Source of the DNA: Tepidaquicella sp964564635
Lineage (GTDB): Bacteria; Bacteroidota; Ignavibacteria; Tepidaquicellales; Tepidaquicellaceae
Length of the DNA stretch: 64,000 nucleotides
Direction: 5' to 3'
NCBI GenBank assembly: GCA_964564635.1
Contig: CAZMAR010000001.1
Location: forward strand, 806,001-870,000
Made by a program: the position numbers and the translations under genes. The notes below the pieces were generated by a model. It did no database searches and was not told the origin of the DNA. It was given only the letters and a program-made list of their open reading frames with translations. This document shows, piece after piece, positions 34,849 through 44,063 of this stretch (position 1 is its first letter; every line of letters starts with the position of its first letter).

Positions 34849-35907
34849 ATGTTTAAATCAAAAAATTTGAATATTGCTTTAATAGTTGGCGGTTATTCTT
34901 CAGAGAGGCATATATCTTTGGCTTCTGGGAAAAGTCTTTTAAAAGCCTTACGAGAGAATAAACATAATGTTACTGTTATTGACCCCATATATGGAGATGA
35001 AAAAATTGATGAAAATATAATTTTCAGTTCAATATATACTAATGAATATCCCACAGCAGAAACTTTAGAAAAGTTAAAAAGAGATACACAAAATAAAATA
35101 TTAAAGTGTATTGATTCAGAGATATTTAAAAATATTGATTTGGTTTTTATTGGGCTACACGGAAAATTTGGTGAGGATGGAAAATTTCAGGCATTGCTGG
35201 AATCAAAAGGCATAAAATATACAGGCTCAGGAGTTATGGCATCAGGAATTGCAATGGATAAATCAATTTCAAAGATTATTTTCAAGTATAATGGCATTCC
35301 CACCCCCGAATGGATGACTGTACAAAAAAAGGAAATAAAAAATCTTGAATATCTATATTCTGAAATTAAGAAAAATATTGGTATTCCATTTGTAGTAAAA
35401 CCAGCTGATGAAGGAAGTACAGTAGGGCTAACAATTATTTTTGAAGATAATATTGAATTGCTGAATTCAGCATTAAAGCTTGCATTAAATTATACAAATA
35501 AAGTTATATTTGAAAAATACATCAAAGGAAGAGAAATTACTGTTCCAATAATAGGAGAATGTGCATATCCAGTAATAGAAGTAAAACCGAAAGATGGCTA
35601 TTATGACTTTAAGCATAAATATACAAAAGGTATGACCGAATACATCTGTCCCGCAGAAATATCAACTGAGTTATGGAATAAAATTCAGGAACTGGGATTG
35701 CAAGCTCACAACTCTCTTGGATGTGAAGTTTATTCAAGAGTAGATTTTATTGTTGATAATAATGACAACGCATTTTGCCTTGAAGTTAATACATTACCTG
35801 GTATGACGGAGTTATCATTGGTACCGAAATCCGCTGCAGTAGCAGGAGAAAATTTTAATCAATTAGTTGAAAAAATTATTAATTTATCTATTAATAAATA
35901 TCTATAA
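34849..35907 (+). CDS. ddl: D-alanine--D-alanine ligase
   Basis: Makes the D-Ala-D-Ala dipeptide of peptidoglycan using ATP. The 352-residue ATP-grasp protein shows the N-terminal GGYSSERHISLASG, the dipeptide-site region GLHGKFGEDG, TGSGVMASGIAMDK, the ATP-grasp VKPADEGSTVGLT and the Mg-binding EVNTLPGMTELSLVPKSA. It begins a plus-strand run (34849-44059) of envelope genes and is divergent from the PHP gene across 131 bases that should hold both promoters. Confidence 0.96.
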   Translation: MFKSKNLNIALIVGGYSSERHISLASGKSLLKALRENKHNVTVIDPIYGDEKIDENIIFSSIYTNEYPTAETLEKLKRDTQNKILKCIDSEIFKNIDLVFIGLHGKFGEDGKFQALLESKGIKYTGSGVMASGIAMDKSISKIIFKYNGIPTPEWMTVQKKEIKNLEYLYSEIKKNIGIPFVVKPADEGSTVGLTIIFEDNIELLNSALKLALNYTNKVIFEKYIKGREITVPIIGECAYPVIEVKPKDGYYDFKHKYTKGMTEYICPAEISTELWNKIQELGLQAHNSLGCEVYSRVDFIVDNNDNAFCLEVNTLPGMTELSLVPKSAAVAGENFNQLVEKIINLSINKYL

Positions 35908-35909
35908 GT

Positions 35910-36248
35910 TTGATTACCGAAAGCCAAAAAGAAAGTTTGATTAAGAAAATTTTCAGGTTCATCAAGTACCATAAAATGCTATTGATAGTAATAATATTTA
36001 TAGTCATACTAATCACTTTTTTTGTCTTCAACGATAAAGGTTTGTTATCAAGGGCAAAACTTGAAAAAGAGAATAAAGAGTTGATAGAAAAGATTAAACA
36101 GGATTCACTCGAAGGCGTGAAATTAGATAATGAAATAAATGAGCTAAAAACATCCGATAAAAAACTTGAGCAGGTTGCCCGCGAAAAATATAAAATGAGT
36201 AAAAAAGGAGAAAAGATTTTTCAAATAAAAGTAGATTCTATAAAATGA
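35910..36248 (+). CDS. FtsB/DivIC-type septum formation protein
   Basis: The 112-residue protein has a short cytoplasmic N-terminus, a single membrane helix (about residues 24-40, LLIVIIFIVILITFFVF), then a coiled coil with Leu/Glu/Lys heptads. The short C-terminal motif is VAREKYKMSKKGEKIF, close to the family's ARE[KR]Y...GE signature. These proteins join FtsL and FtsQ in the divisome. The start is TTG, two bases after the ddl stop, and the stop overlaps the trpS start by four bases (ATGA). Cell-division genes next to ddl fit this. Confidence 0.85.
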   Translation: MITESQKESLIKKIFRFIKYHKMLLIVIIFIVILITFFVFNDKGLLSRAKLEKENKELIEKIKQDSLEGVKLDNEINELKTSDKKLEQVAREKYKMSKKGEKIFQIKVDSIK

Positions 36249-37246
36249 ATACAAGAAAGAAAGTTATTTTATCTGGAATGAGACCCACAGGGAAACTGCA
36301 TATTGGACATTATGTGGGGGCATTAGAAAATTGGGTAGAATTGCAAAATGAATTCCAAAACTATCATTTAATAGCAGATTATCATGTTCTAACTACAAAT
36401 TTAGATACTTCCAATATATTCGATGATACAATTGATATGGTAATAGATTGGATAGCCAGCGGAATAGACCCGATAAAATCACCAATCTTTCGTCAATCAC
36501 AAATAAAAGAGCATACAGAATTATTTTTGATTTTTTCAATGCTAATTACAAAAGCCCGCCTTGAAAAAAATCCTGCCTTGAAAGAACAGATAAAGGACCT
36601 CCATCTGCAAACCATATCATACGGTCATCTTGGATATCCTGTTTTACAGGCATCTGACATATTATTGTATAAAGGAGAATATGTTCCCGTTGGTGAAGAT
36701 CAGGTACCACATATAGAAATTACACGGCACATAGCGGGACTTTTTAATGAAAGATATAAACTTGAAAACAATAAAGAAATTTTTCCAATTCCGGAACCAA
36801 AATTAACTAAGTTCTCAAGGTTACCAGGACTTGATGGAAAAACAAAAATGAGTAAATCTCTTGGTAATACAATTTTAATCTCAGATGATTTAGACACAAT
36901 AAAAAGTAAAATGCGAAAAGCATTCACAGACCCAAATAAATTAAGAAAAGGAGATAAAGGGAATCCTGATATCTGTCTGGTATATACATATCACAAAAAA
37001 TTTAATCCATCTGAACAAATGGAAATACACCATGGCTGCTCAACCGGTCAACTTGGCTGTGTTGATTGTAAGATGAAAATTTCAGAAAAAATTGCTAATT
37101 TCTTTGGTGATATAAGAGAAAAGAGAAAAGAATTAGAAAATAATAAAGTCAAAGTCATTGAAATATTAAAGGAAGGTGAAAACAGAGCAAAAGAGGTAGC
37201 ATCAAACACAATGAAGGAAGTAAGAGAAGCAATGAGAATCGGATAA
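36245..37246 (+). CDS. trpS: Tryptophanyl-tRNA synthetase
   Basis: Class I aminoacyl-tRNA synthetase of 333 residues. The HIGH motif appears as RPTGKLHIGHYVGAL near residue 13 and the KMSKS loop as KTKMSKSLGN near residue 200. A segment with two or three cysteines (HHGCSTGQLGCVDCKM) in the C-terminal half may bind zinc or a cluster, as in some bacterial TrpRS. The family is otherwise standard. Its ATG overlaps the preceding FtsB/DivIC gene. Confidence 0.95.
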   Translation: MNTRKKVILSGMRPTGKLHIGHYVGALENWVELQNEFQNYHLIADYHVLTTNLDTSNIFDDTIDMVIDWIASGIDPIKSPIFRQSQIKEHTELFLIFSMLITKARLEKNPALKEQIKDLHLQTISYGHLGYPVLQASDILLYKGEYVPVGEDQVPHIEITRHIAGLFNERYKLENNKEIFPIPEPKLTKFSRLPGLDGKTKMSKSLGNTILISDDLDTIKSKMRKAFTDPNKLRKGDKGNPDICLVYTYHKKFNPSEQMEIHHGCSTGQLGCVDCKMKISEKIANFFGDIREKRKELENNKVKVIEILKEGENRAKEVASNTMKEVREAMRIG

Positions 37247-37294
37247 CAGGAACAAAATAAATAATTTTTATGTAAATAAATTAATAAAATAAAA

Positions 37295-38065
37295 TTGGTA
37301 GAACCAACAAAAAAAGATAGAAAGAAACAGGAAGAGTTAAAAAAATCAGGTGCAATACCCCGCCATATTGCAATTATTATGGATGGCAATGGTAGGTGGG
37401 CAAAACAGAGAGGATACTCAAGAGTTTTTGGACACAGGCAGGGAGTAACATCAGTTAGAGATATTGTTGAAGCCTGTGGACAGCTCGGAGTAAAATATTT
37501 AACACTTTATACTTTTTCCACAGAAAATTGGAAGAGACCCAAATCAGAGGTTACAGTTTTAATGAAATTATTAATAAAAGCACTAAAAGACGAAACCGAT
37601 AAGCTTCATGAGAATAATGTGAAATTAATTGCATCAGGAGACCTGAACACTTTACCGGATATTGTTAGAAAAGAACTTAATGAAGCGATAGAAAAGACTA
37701 AAAACAACAAACTGATGACTTTAAACCTTGCTATCAGTTATAGCGGAAGGTGGGATATAATAACAGCAATAAAGAAAATTCTGTGCGACTATGAAAACTC
37801 GAAAATCAGTCTGAAAGATATTAATGAAAATGTATTCAGAAAATATTTATCAACAAAGGATATACCAGACCCTGATTTATTAATCAGAACCGGTGGTGAA
37901 TTTCGTATAAGTAACTTCTTGTTGTGGCAAATTGCATACACAGAAATATACATCGACAGCACATTCTGGCCAGATTTCAGAAGAGAGCATCTATACAGAG
38001 CTATAAGAGAATTTCAAAATCGAGAAAGAAGATTTGGATTAACAAGTGAACAAATAAGGCGGTAA
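37295..38065 (+). CDS. uppS: Isoprenyl transferase (undecaprenyl diphosphate synthase)
   Basis: Builds the C55 lipid carrier for peptidoglycan and surface polysaccharide. The 256-residue protein contains HIAIIMDGNGRWAKQRG near residue 25, with the catalytic Asp, followed by GHRQGV, YTFSTENWKRP and, near the end, DLLIRTGGEFRISNFLLWQ and YTEIYIDSTFWPDF. The start is TTG at 37295, just before VEPTKKDRK. It sits 5 bases before bamA in the widespread order uppS-bamA-ompH. Confidence 0.96.
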   Translation: MVEPTKKDRKKQEELKKSGAIPRHIAIIMDGNGRWAKQRGYSRVFGHRQGVTSVRDIVEACGQLGVKYLTLYTFSTENWKRPKSEVTVLMKLLIKALKDETDKLHENNVKLIASGDLNTLPDIVRKELNEAIEKTKNNKLMTLNLAISYSGRWDIITAIKKILCDYENSKISLKDINENVFRKYLSTKDIPDPDLLIRTGGEFRISNFLLWQIAYTEIYIDSTFWPDFRREHLYRAIREFQNRERRFGLTSEQIRR

Positions 38066-38070
38066 AAAGA

Positions 38071-40422
38071 ATGAAGAAAAAATCCATAAAATTTATACTT
38101 TTACTTATAATTACATTAACTTTTATAAATAACTGTTATTCTCAGGAACCCGTTGTATACAAAATAAAGGATATTTATGTAAAAGGAAATAAAACAATAG
38201 ATTCAAAAACAATTATAGCATATACAGGTCTGAAAATTGGAGCAGAAATATCTATACCTTCAGATGATACACGCGATGCTATAAGGAATCTATGGGCAAT
38301 GAATTTGTTTAATGACATAAAACTTTATGTTGAGAAAAAAATTGGTGATGAAGTGTTTCTAACAATTGAAGTTGAAGAACTCCCGCGTGTTGAAAGTATA
38401 ACAATTTCTGGTTGTGATGAAATATCGCAGTCCGATATAGAAGCAAAAATTGACATAGTGCCGGGTCAGGTAGTTACAGAACAAAAACTTAAAGATATAG
38501 AATATTACATTCAAAAATATTACATATCTGAGGGCTACTCTCTTGCAGAAGTAAAAGTAGATAAATTGTTATCATCAAATAACGAAGCAAGAGTGAGAGT
38601 AAAAATTAATGAGGGAACCAAAGTAAAGGTGCGAAATATTATTTTTGAAGGTAATACTCAAATAAAATCTTCCAAGCTAAAAAAAGCAATGGAAACCTCT
38701 GAAAAAGTCTGGTGGAAATTCTGGGAAAGTGCAAACTATGATAAGGAAAAATTAGATGCAGATAAAGAATTAATAATCAATTATTACAAAGAAAATGGAT
38801 TCCGCGATGCTGAAATAAGATCAGTAGATTTACAATTCTCAGATACGAGAGAAGATGTAAATATTAAAATAAAAGTTTATGAAGGTAAAAAATATTATGT
38901 AAATAATATTGTATTTAAGGGTAATAAACTATATTCAGATTCTGTTTTATTTTCAAGATTAGATGTTAAGAAAGGGGATGTTTATAATTATAAAAAAATA
39001 TATTCAAACTTATACGGAAATGAAAGCGAAACTGATATAAGTTCGCTTTACTATGATTTAGGTTATCTGGCATATTCAGCGGAATTGAAAGAAGAACCAG
39101 TAGGTACAAATCAGGTAAATTTAATAATAGAAATTACTGAGAATAATCAATTCAAACTTGGATTAATAAGCATAGAAGGAAACGATAAGACAAAAGATAA
39201 AGTCATAAGAAGGGAATTATATTCAATTCCAGGTGACTATTTTACAAGGAGTAATCTTAAAAGAAGTTTACAACAATTAAATGCATTAAATTATTTTAAT
39301 CCTGAAAAGCTTTCGCAGGATATTTCTCTTGCTAATGATTCAACTGTTAATTTAAAATTTATTGTTTCTGAACGTTCTTCTGATCAATTTAATGCATCAG
39401 TTGGTTATAGCGGATACTTCGGATTAACAGGAGCAATTGGCTTAACATTTAATAATTTCGATATAACTGAGCCATTTTCAGGAGGTGGCGGACAGATTTT
39501 AAACTTTTCCTGGCAGTTTGGGGAAGGTGGTACTTATCGAACTTTTAATATAGGATTTACAGAGCCATGGTTATTTGATACACCCACCTTACTTGGCTTA
39601 AACTTATATGATACCAGACAAACTTATTATTATGATGTAAGGGAGACTGGTGCAATTCTTAATTTCGGTAGAAGATTTAAGTGGCCTGATGACTTCTTCC
39701 GTGGTGATTGGTCTCTTAAATTTCAGAGAACTAATGTTATCAACGGCGGTGGATATTTTGAAACAGGAATAAGAACACAATTTAGCATAAGGCAAACAAT
39801 TTCCCGTTCTACTGTCTTCGACCCAGTTTTCCCAATAAGCGGAACAAAGGTGGCAAATACAACTGAATTATCAGGTGGACCCTTCTTACCCGGTAATCTT
39901 GAATTTATTGAAAATATTTTCACTGCCGAATTATATACACCTTTAATTAGAAACACTAAACTTGTATTATATAGTAATTTTAATTTCTATTACATAAACC
40001 CAATCGGAAAAGATAAATACTTACCACCGACGGAATTGTTTTATATGGGTGGTAATGGGCTTGCATATAATACAATACCGCTTAGAGGATATAATGATAG
40101 AAATGTTGGACCGAAAAGAAACAACATAGACCCCGTAGGAGGGAAAGTTGCTTTAAAATATACTCTTGAATTAAGGTATCCACTTTCTCTTGATCCGGTA
40201 CCGATATTCATTCTTGCATTTGCTGAAGCTGGAAATGTTTGGCCCGATATAAATAAAACTGATCCTCTGGATTTAAGACGTTCTGTTGGATTTGGTATGA
40301 GATTACTTTTACCCGCGGTAGGATTAATTGGGTTTGATTTCGGATATGGATTTGACAGAAAAATAGAGGATAACTTAGATCCAAAATGGTTATTCCATTT
40401 CCAATTTGGTAGAGGATTTTAA
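38071..40422 (+). CDS. bamA: Outer membrane protein assembly factor BamA
   Basis: The central outer-membrane insertase. The 783-residue protein has a signal peptide (about 1-24, ending NNCYSQ), five POTRA domains (about 30-420) recognisable by YVKGNKTI, ITISGCDEI, IIFEGNTQIKSSKL, NIVFKGNKLYSDS and ISIEGNDKTKDKVI, and a 16-strand barrel to the C-terminus. The barrel carries FNNFDITEPFSGGGG and ends WLFHFQFGRGF, whose terminal Phe is the usual barrel signal. Located between uppS and the Skp-like chaperones. Confidence 0.96.
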   Translation: MKKKSIKFILLLIITLTFINNCYSQEPVVYKIKDIYVKGNKTIDSKTIIAYTGLKIGAEISIPSDDTRDAIRNLWAMNLFNDIKLYVEKKIGDEVFLTIEVEELPRVESITISGCDEISQSDIEAKIDIVPGQVVTEQKLKDIEYYIQKYYISEGYSLAEVKVDKLLSSNNEARVRVKINEGTKVKVRNIIFEGNTQIKSSKLKKAMETSEKVWWKFWESANYDKEKLDADKELIINYYKENGFRDAEIRSVDLQFSDTREDVNIKIKVYEGKKYYVNNIVFKGNKLYSDSVLFSRLDVKKGDVYNYKKIYSNLYGNESETDISSLYYDLGYLAYSAELKEEPVGTNQVNLIIEITENNQFKLGLISIEGNDKTKDKVIRRELYSIPGDYFTRSNLKRSLQQLNALNYFNPEKLSQDISLANDSTVNLKFIVSERSSDQFNASVGYSGYFGLTGAIGLTFNNFDITEPFSGGGGQILNFSWQFGEGGTYRTFNIGFTEPWLFDTPTLLGLNLYDTRQTYYYDVRETGAILNFGRRFKWPDDFFRGDWSLKFQRTNVINGGGYFETGIRTQFSIRQTISRSTVFDPVFPISGTKVANTTELSGGPFLPGNLEFIENIFTAELYTPLIRNTKLVLYSNFNFYYINPIGKDKYLPPTELFYMGGNGLAYNTIPLRGYNDRNVGPKRNNIDPVGGKVALKYTLELRYPLSLDPVPIFILAFAEAGNVWPDINKTDPLDLRRSVGFGMRLLLPAVGLIGFDFGYGFDRKIEDNLDPKWLFHFQFGRGF

Positions 40423-40456
40423 AATTTTTATATTAATAATTAAAAGGAGAAAAAAA

Positions 40457-41017
40457 TTGAAATTAAAAACTTTGTTAATCGCAATTTTTGTAGCAACATT
40501 GTTACTACAAGTAAATTCTTATGCGCAGAATTTAAAAATTGGTTTTGTTGATAGTGAGGTAATTATCAAACAACTACCTGAATACAAAGCAATTACAGAA
40601 GAATTAGACCAGCTACAGAAAAAATACCTTGATACAATTCAGGTAAGAGAGAATGAGCTAAAAACTAAAGCGCAAGAGTTTAAAGCTAAATACGAAGATG
40701 CTCAAAAAAAGGTTGAGTCCGGCGAAATAAAATCGGAAGCTGAAATCAAGGCATTAAACGAAGAAATGAATCTACTACAAAATGAATTAAGAATACTTGA
40801 CGACTCTCTTACATCTTATAAACAGAATGTCAGAGAAATGCTTATAAATAGGTCAAATGAGCTTTTTAAACCTGTTAAGGATAAAGTCATTAAAGCAATA
40901 GAAGATCTCGCCAAGGAATTGAAATATAATTTTATATTTGATAAAGCTGATGGAGTTTTATTATTTGGTGATAAAGAATATGATTTAACATTTAAGGTCC
41001 TCGATAAACTTAAATAA
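40457..41017 (+). CDS. OmpH/Skp-like periplasmic chaperone
   Basis: A 186-residue protein with a signal peptide ending SYAQ, a short beta segment (KIGFVDSEVIIKQLPEY), a long coiled coil with alternating Glu/Lys, and the closing KVIKAIEDLAKELKYNFIFDKA and LLFGDKEYDLTFKVL. This is the OmpH (Skp) family that holds unfolded outer-membrane proteins for BamA. A TTG start at 40457 is favoured: AAGGAG at 40444-40449 is 7 bases before it, while the longer frame starts inside bamA. It is followed by a second family member. Confidence 0.92.
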   Translation: MKLKTLLIAIFVATLLLQVNSYAQNLKIGFVDSEVIIKQLPEYKAITEELDQLQKKYLDTIQVRENELKTKAQEFKAKYEDAQKKVESGEIKSEAEIKALNEEMNLLQNELRILDDSLTSYKQNVREMLINRSNELFKPVKDKVIKAIEDLAKELKYNFIFDKADGVLLFGDKEYDLTFKVLDKLK

Positions 41018-41049
41018 TTAGTATTGTTCATTAAATAAATATAATAACT

Positions 41050-41601
41050 GTGTTTAGAAAAAAAGTAATATTATCATTTTTAAGAAAATCAGCAATCTTA
41101 TTTATTTTATTAGTAGTATTTTATCCACACAGTTCGAAATCCCAGACAAAAGTCGGCTATATTGATTCGAAAAAAATTATTGAAAATATGCAAGAAGCAA
41201 AAGATGCTAAGTTGAAGCTTGATAACTTAGTTATGGATTGGCAGAGAGAATTAAGTTCCTTACAGGATAGTCTAAAGCTGGCAAAAGAAGATTACGAAAA
41301 GAAGAAATTAATTATGACAGACCAGATGAAAGCTGAAATGGAAAAAAAGATAAAAGATATAGAAAACTCTATTGAAACTTTCCGCCAAAGCAAATTTGGT
41401 GAAAATGGAGAATATTTTCAGAAGCAAAATGAGTTTATGAAACCTGTGTATGATAAAATATTCAAAGCAATTGAAATTGTTGCTAAAAGAGATGATTTTG
41501 ATTACATCTTTGATAGAAGTAGCAGTATTTTATTATTATATGTTAATGAGAAATATGATATAACATTAAAAGTACAAAGAGTTCTTGAAGGAAAAGATTA
41601 A
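41050..41601 (+). CDS. OmpH/Skp-like periplasmic chaperone (second copy)
   Basis: The 183-residue protein repeats the architecture of its neighbour: a signal-anchor stretch (about residues 11-30, ending SSKSQ), KVGYIDSKKIIENM, a Glu/Lys-rich coiled coil, then KIFKAIEIVAKRDDFDYIFDRSSSILLLYV. Start is GTG. Tandem Skp-like genes behind bamA are usual in Bacteroidota and Ignavibacteria, and hetero-oligomers are possible but not shown. It lies 12 bases before lpxD. Confidence 0.9.
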   Translation: MFRKKVILSFLRKSAILFILLVVFYPHSSKSQTKVGYIDSKKIIENMQEAKDAKLKLDNLVMDWQRELSSLQDSLKLAKEDYEKKKLIMTDQMKAEMEKKIKDIENSIETFRQSKFGENGEYFQKQNEFMKPVYDKIFKAIEIVAKRDDFDYIFDRSSSILLLYVNEKYDITLKVQRVLEGKD

Positions 41602-41613
41602 TAAATTATAAAA

Positions 41614-42627
41614 ATGAAAATCTTAGAAATATTAAAACACATTAACGGAATTGCAGACGGTGATATAGACAAAGAAATAAACAATGTTGCCAAAATTGAG
41701 AATGCAAAAGAAGATGAAATAACATTTATTTCTAATCCTTTATACAAAAAATATTTTTCAAATACAAAAGCAGGTGCTATACTGGTAAGAGAAGATTTTG
41801 AGTACAAAGAAAAGCCCGAAAATTTAACGGTAATAAGAGTATCAGACCCTTATTTAGCTTTTCTGGAGCTAATTGAATTGTTCTCAAAGGAAGAAGATGA
41901 ATACATAGGCATCTCTGAAAACTCATTCATAGGAGAACAATGCCAAATAGGTGAAGATGTCTATATTGGTAATTTTACTTCAATCGGTAAAAGAGTAAAA
42001 ATCGGAAAAGGTTCAAAAATTTACTCTAATTGTACAGTTGAAAATGATGTAGAAATTGGTGATAACTGTATTATTTATCCAAATGTATCAATTTATAATA
42101 AATGTAAAATTGGTAATTGTGTGATTATCCATTCCGGAGTTGTGATAGGAAGTGATGGATTTGGTTTTGCTAAACAGGAAGATGGTACTTATAAAAAAAT
42201 CCCTCACAAGGGAATTGTAGTGATTGAAGATAATGTGGAAATAGGAAGTAATACAACAATAGATAGAGCAACAATAGGTGAAACAAGAATTTGTAAAGGA
42301 GTAAAACTTGATAATCAAATACAGGTGGCACATAATGTATATATAGGCGAAAACACCGTTATTGCGGGACAGGTTGGTATATCAGGTTCAGTAAAAATTG
42401 GCAAAAGATGTATGATAGGTGGCAAAACTGGTTTTGTAGGACATATAACAATATGTGATGATGTAATTATTGGTGCAACAGTTGGCGTAGCTAAATCAAT
42501 AACAAAACCTGGAATATATATGGGATACCGCTGCAAACCATACCGTATAGCACTAAAAGAAGAAGCAGCATTAAGTCAACTACCAGAGCTGATAGAATAC
42601 TTAAAAAAATTTCAGAAAGAAAAATAA
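41614..42627 (+). CDS. lpxD: UDP-3-O-(3-hydroxyacyl)glucosamine N-acyltransferase
   Basis: Adds the second acyl chain in lipid A synthesis. The 337-residue protein has an N-terminal uridine-binding domain (about 1-100) and a left-handed beta helix of hexapeptide repeats (IGEDVYIGNF, VKIGKGSKIY and so on). GFGFAKQEDGTYKKIPHKGIV, with the catalytic histidine region, NTTIDRATIGETRI and a C-terminal helix follow. Length is typical. Its partner LpxC is the next gene; lpxA, the first acyltransferase, is not in this run. Confidence 0.95.
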   Translation: MKILEILKHINGIADGDIDKEINNVAKIENAKEDEITFISNPLYKKYFSNTKAGAILVREDFEYKEKPENLTVIRVSDPYLAFLELIELFSKEEDEYIGISENSFIGEQCQIGEDVYIGNFTSIGKRVKIGKGSKIYSNCTVENDVEIGDNCIIYPNVSIYNKCKIGNCVIIHSGVVIGSDGFGFAKQEDGTYKKIPHKGIVVIEDNVEIGSNTTIDRATIGETRICKGVKLDNQIQVAHNVYIGENTVIAGQVGISGSVKIGKRCMIGGKTGFVGHITICDDVIIGATVGVAKSITKPGIYMGYRCKPYRIALKEEAALSQLPELIEYLKKFQKEK

Positions 42628-42637
42628 GATTTAGTAT

Positions 42638-44059
42638 ATGATAAAAAATCAAAGAACTATTTCAAAGCCATCATCATTAAGTGGAATAGGATTACATACC
42701 GGGAATCCAGTAACAATGACCTTCAGACCGGCACCGGAGAATTATGGAATAAGGTTTAAAAGAATTGACCTTGAAAATTCACCGGAAATTCCAGCCGATA
42801 TAGACCATGTAAGAGATATTTCAAGAGGCACAAATCTTGGATTAAATAATGCAGAAGTCCACACTGTTGAGCATGTTCTTGCTGCAATTGCAGGATGTCA
42901 AATAGATAATATAATAGTAGAACTTGATTCAAATGAACCACCTGTAATGGATGGTAGTGCAAAGTATTATGTGGAAACATTACTTAATGCAGGAATTATT
43001 GAACAAAGTGCAAATCGGGAATATCTTGTAGTAGAAAATTTTGTACACTATCACGATGAAAAAAACAATATAGACATTGCAGCTCTTCCGCTAAAAGATG
43101 ATTTTAGAATAACATTAGTAATTGATTTCAATAATCCAGCTCTCGGAGTGCAACATACAGGGTTATTTAATCTTGAAGAAGAATTTGAAAAAGAATTTGC
43201 ACCCGCGCGAACTTTCTGTTTTCTGAAAGAAATAGAAATGTTAAAAGAACAGGGCTTGGGTAAAGGTGGTGATATAAACAATTCAATTGTAATCGTTGAT
43301 GAAGATTTTGATGTTAATAAATTTGAGGAAATGAAAAAAAAGTATAATCTGGGCGATGAATTCTTTATTGGAAAAACAGGTATCCTAAGTGACAAAGAGC
43401 TAAGATTTAAAAATGAACCTGCAAGACATAAATTACTTGACCTTCTTGGTGATTTAGCATTATTAGGAGCCCCCTTACAGTGTCAAATACTTGCTGCTCG
43501 TCCGGGTCATAGAGCCAATGTTGAATTTACAAAGATGTTACGCAAATTATATTTACAACACAAATTAGTTAAAAAATTTCAAGCAACAAAATCTGGAGAA
43601 GCGATTTTTGATATTAATGCTATTCTGGAATTTATGCCTCATAGATATCCATTTTTAATGATAGACAAAATAATTGAACTTGAAATCGATAAAAGAGTTG
43701 TAGGAATAAAAAATGTTACTGTTAATGAACCATTTTTTCTTGGGCATTTTCCTTCTCGTCCAATTATGCCGGGGGTTTTAATTGTTGAATCAATGGTACA
43801 ATGTGGGAGCGTCCTTCTATTGCACAGAATAGGAGATCCGAAAAAGAAACTTGTTTATTTTGGAGGAATAGAAAAAGTAAAATTCAGAAAACCTGTTATA
43901 CCAGGTGACCAGCTTATAATGGAAATGAAACTTGTCTCTTTTAAAAGAAATATATTTAAAATTGTAGGGAAAGCATACAAGAATCAACTTGGCGGTGAAC
44001 TTGCCTGTGAAGGCGAATTCACTGCTGCTGTTATGGATAGAGAAAATAACTCAGAATAA
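42638..44059 (+). CDS. lpxC-fabZ: Bifunctional UDP-3-O-acyl-N-acetylglucosamine deacetylase / 3-hydroxyacyl-ACP dehydratase
   Basis: A 473-residue fusion. Residues about 1-310 are LpxC, the committed zinc deacetylase of lipid A synthesis, with HTVEHVLAAIAG near residue 77, DGSAKYYVE, and HKLLDLLGDLALLG near 265, which supply the zinc ligands. Residues about 325-473 are FabZ, the dehydratase of fatty-acid synthesis, with MPHRYPFLMIDKI and HFPSRPIMPGVLIVESM, whose His and Glu are catalytic. LpxC-FabZ fusions are a known Bacteroidota/Chlorobi trait and balance lipid A against phospholipid supply. In many relatives lpxA follows; here a convergent pgk does. Confidence 0.96.
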   Translation: MIKNQRTISKPSSLSGIGLHTGNPVTMTFRPAPENYGIRFKRIDLENSPEIPADIDHVRDISRGTNLGLNNAEVHTVEHVLAAIAGCQIDNIIVELDSNEPPVMDGSAKYYVETLLNAGIIEQSANREYLVVENFVHYHDEKNNIDIAALPLKDDFRITLVIDFNNPALGVQHTGLFNLEEEFEKEFAPARTFCFLKEIEMLKEQGLGKGGDINNSIVIVDEDFDVNKFEEMKKKYNLGDEFFIGKTGILSDKELRFKNEPARHKLLDLLGDLALLGAPLQCQILAARPGHRANVEFTKMLRKLYLQHKLVKKFQATKSGEAIFDINAILEFMPHRYPFLMIDKIIELEIDKRVVGIKNVTVNEPFFLGHFPSRPIMPGVLIVESMVQCGSVLLLHRIGDPKKKLVYFGGIEKVKFRKPVIPGDQLIMEMKLVSFKRNIFKIVGKAYKNQLGGELACEGEFTAAVMDRENNSE

Positions 44060-44063
44060 TAAT

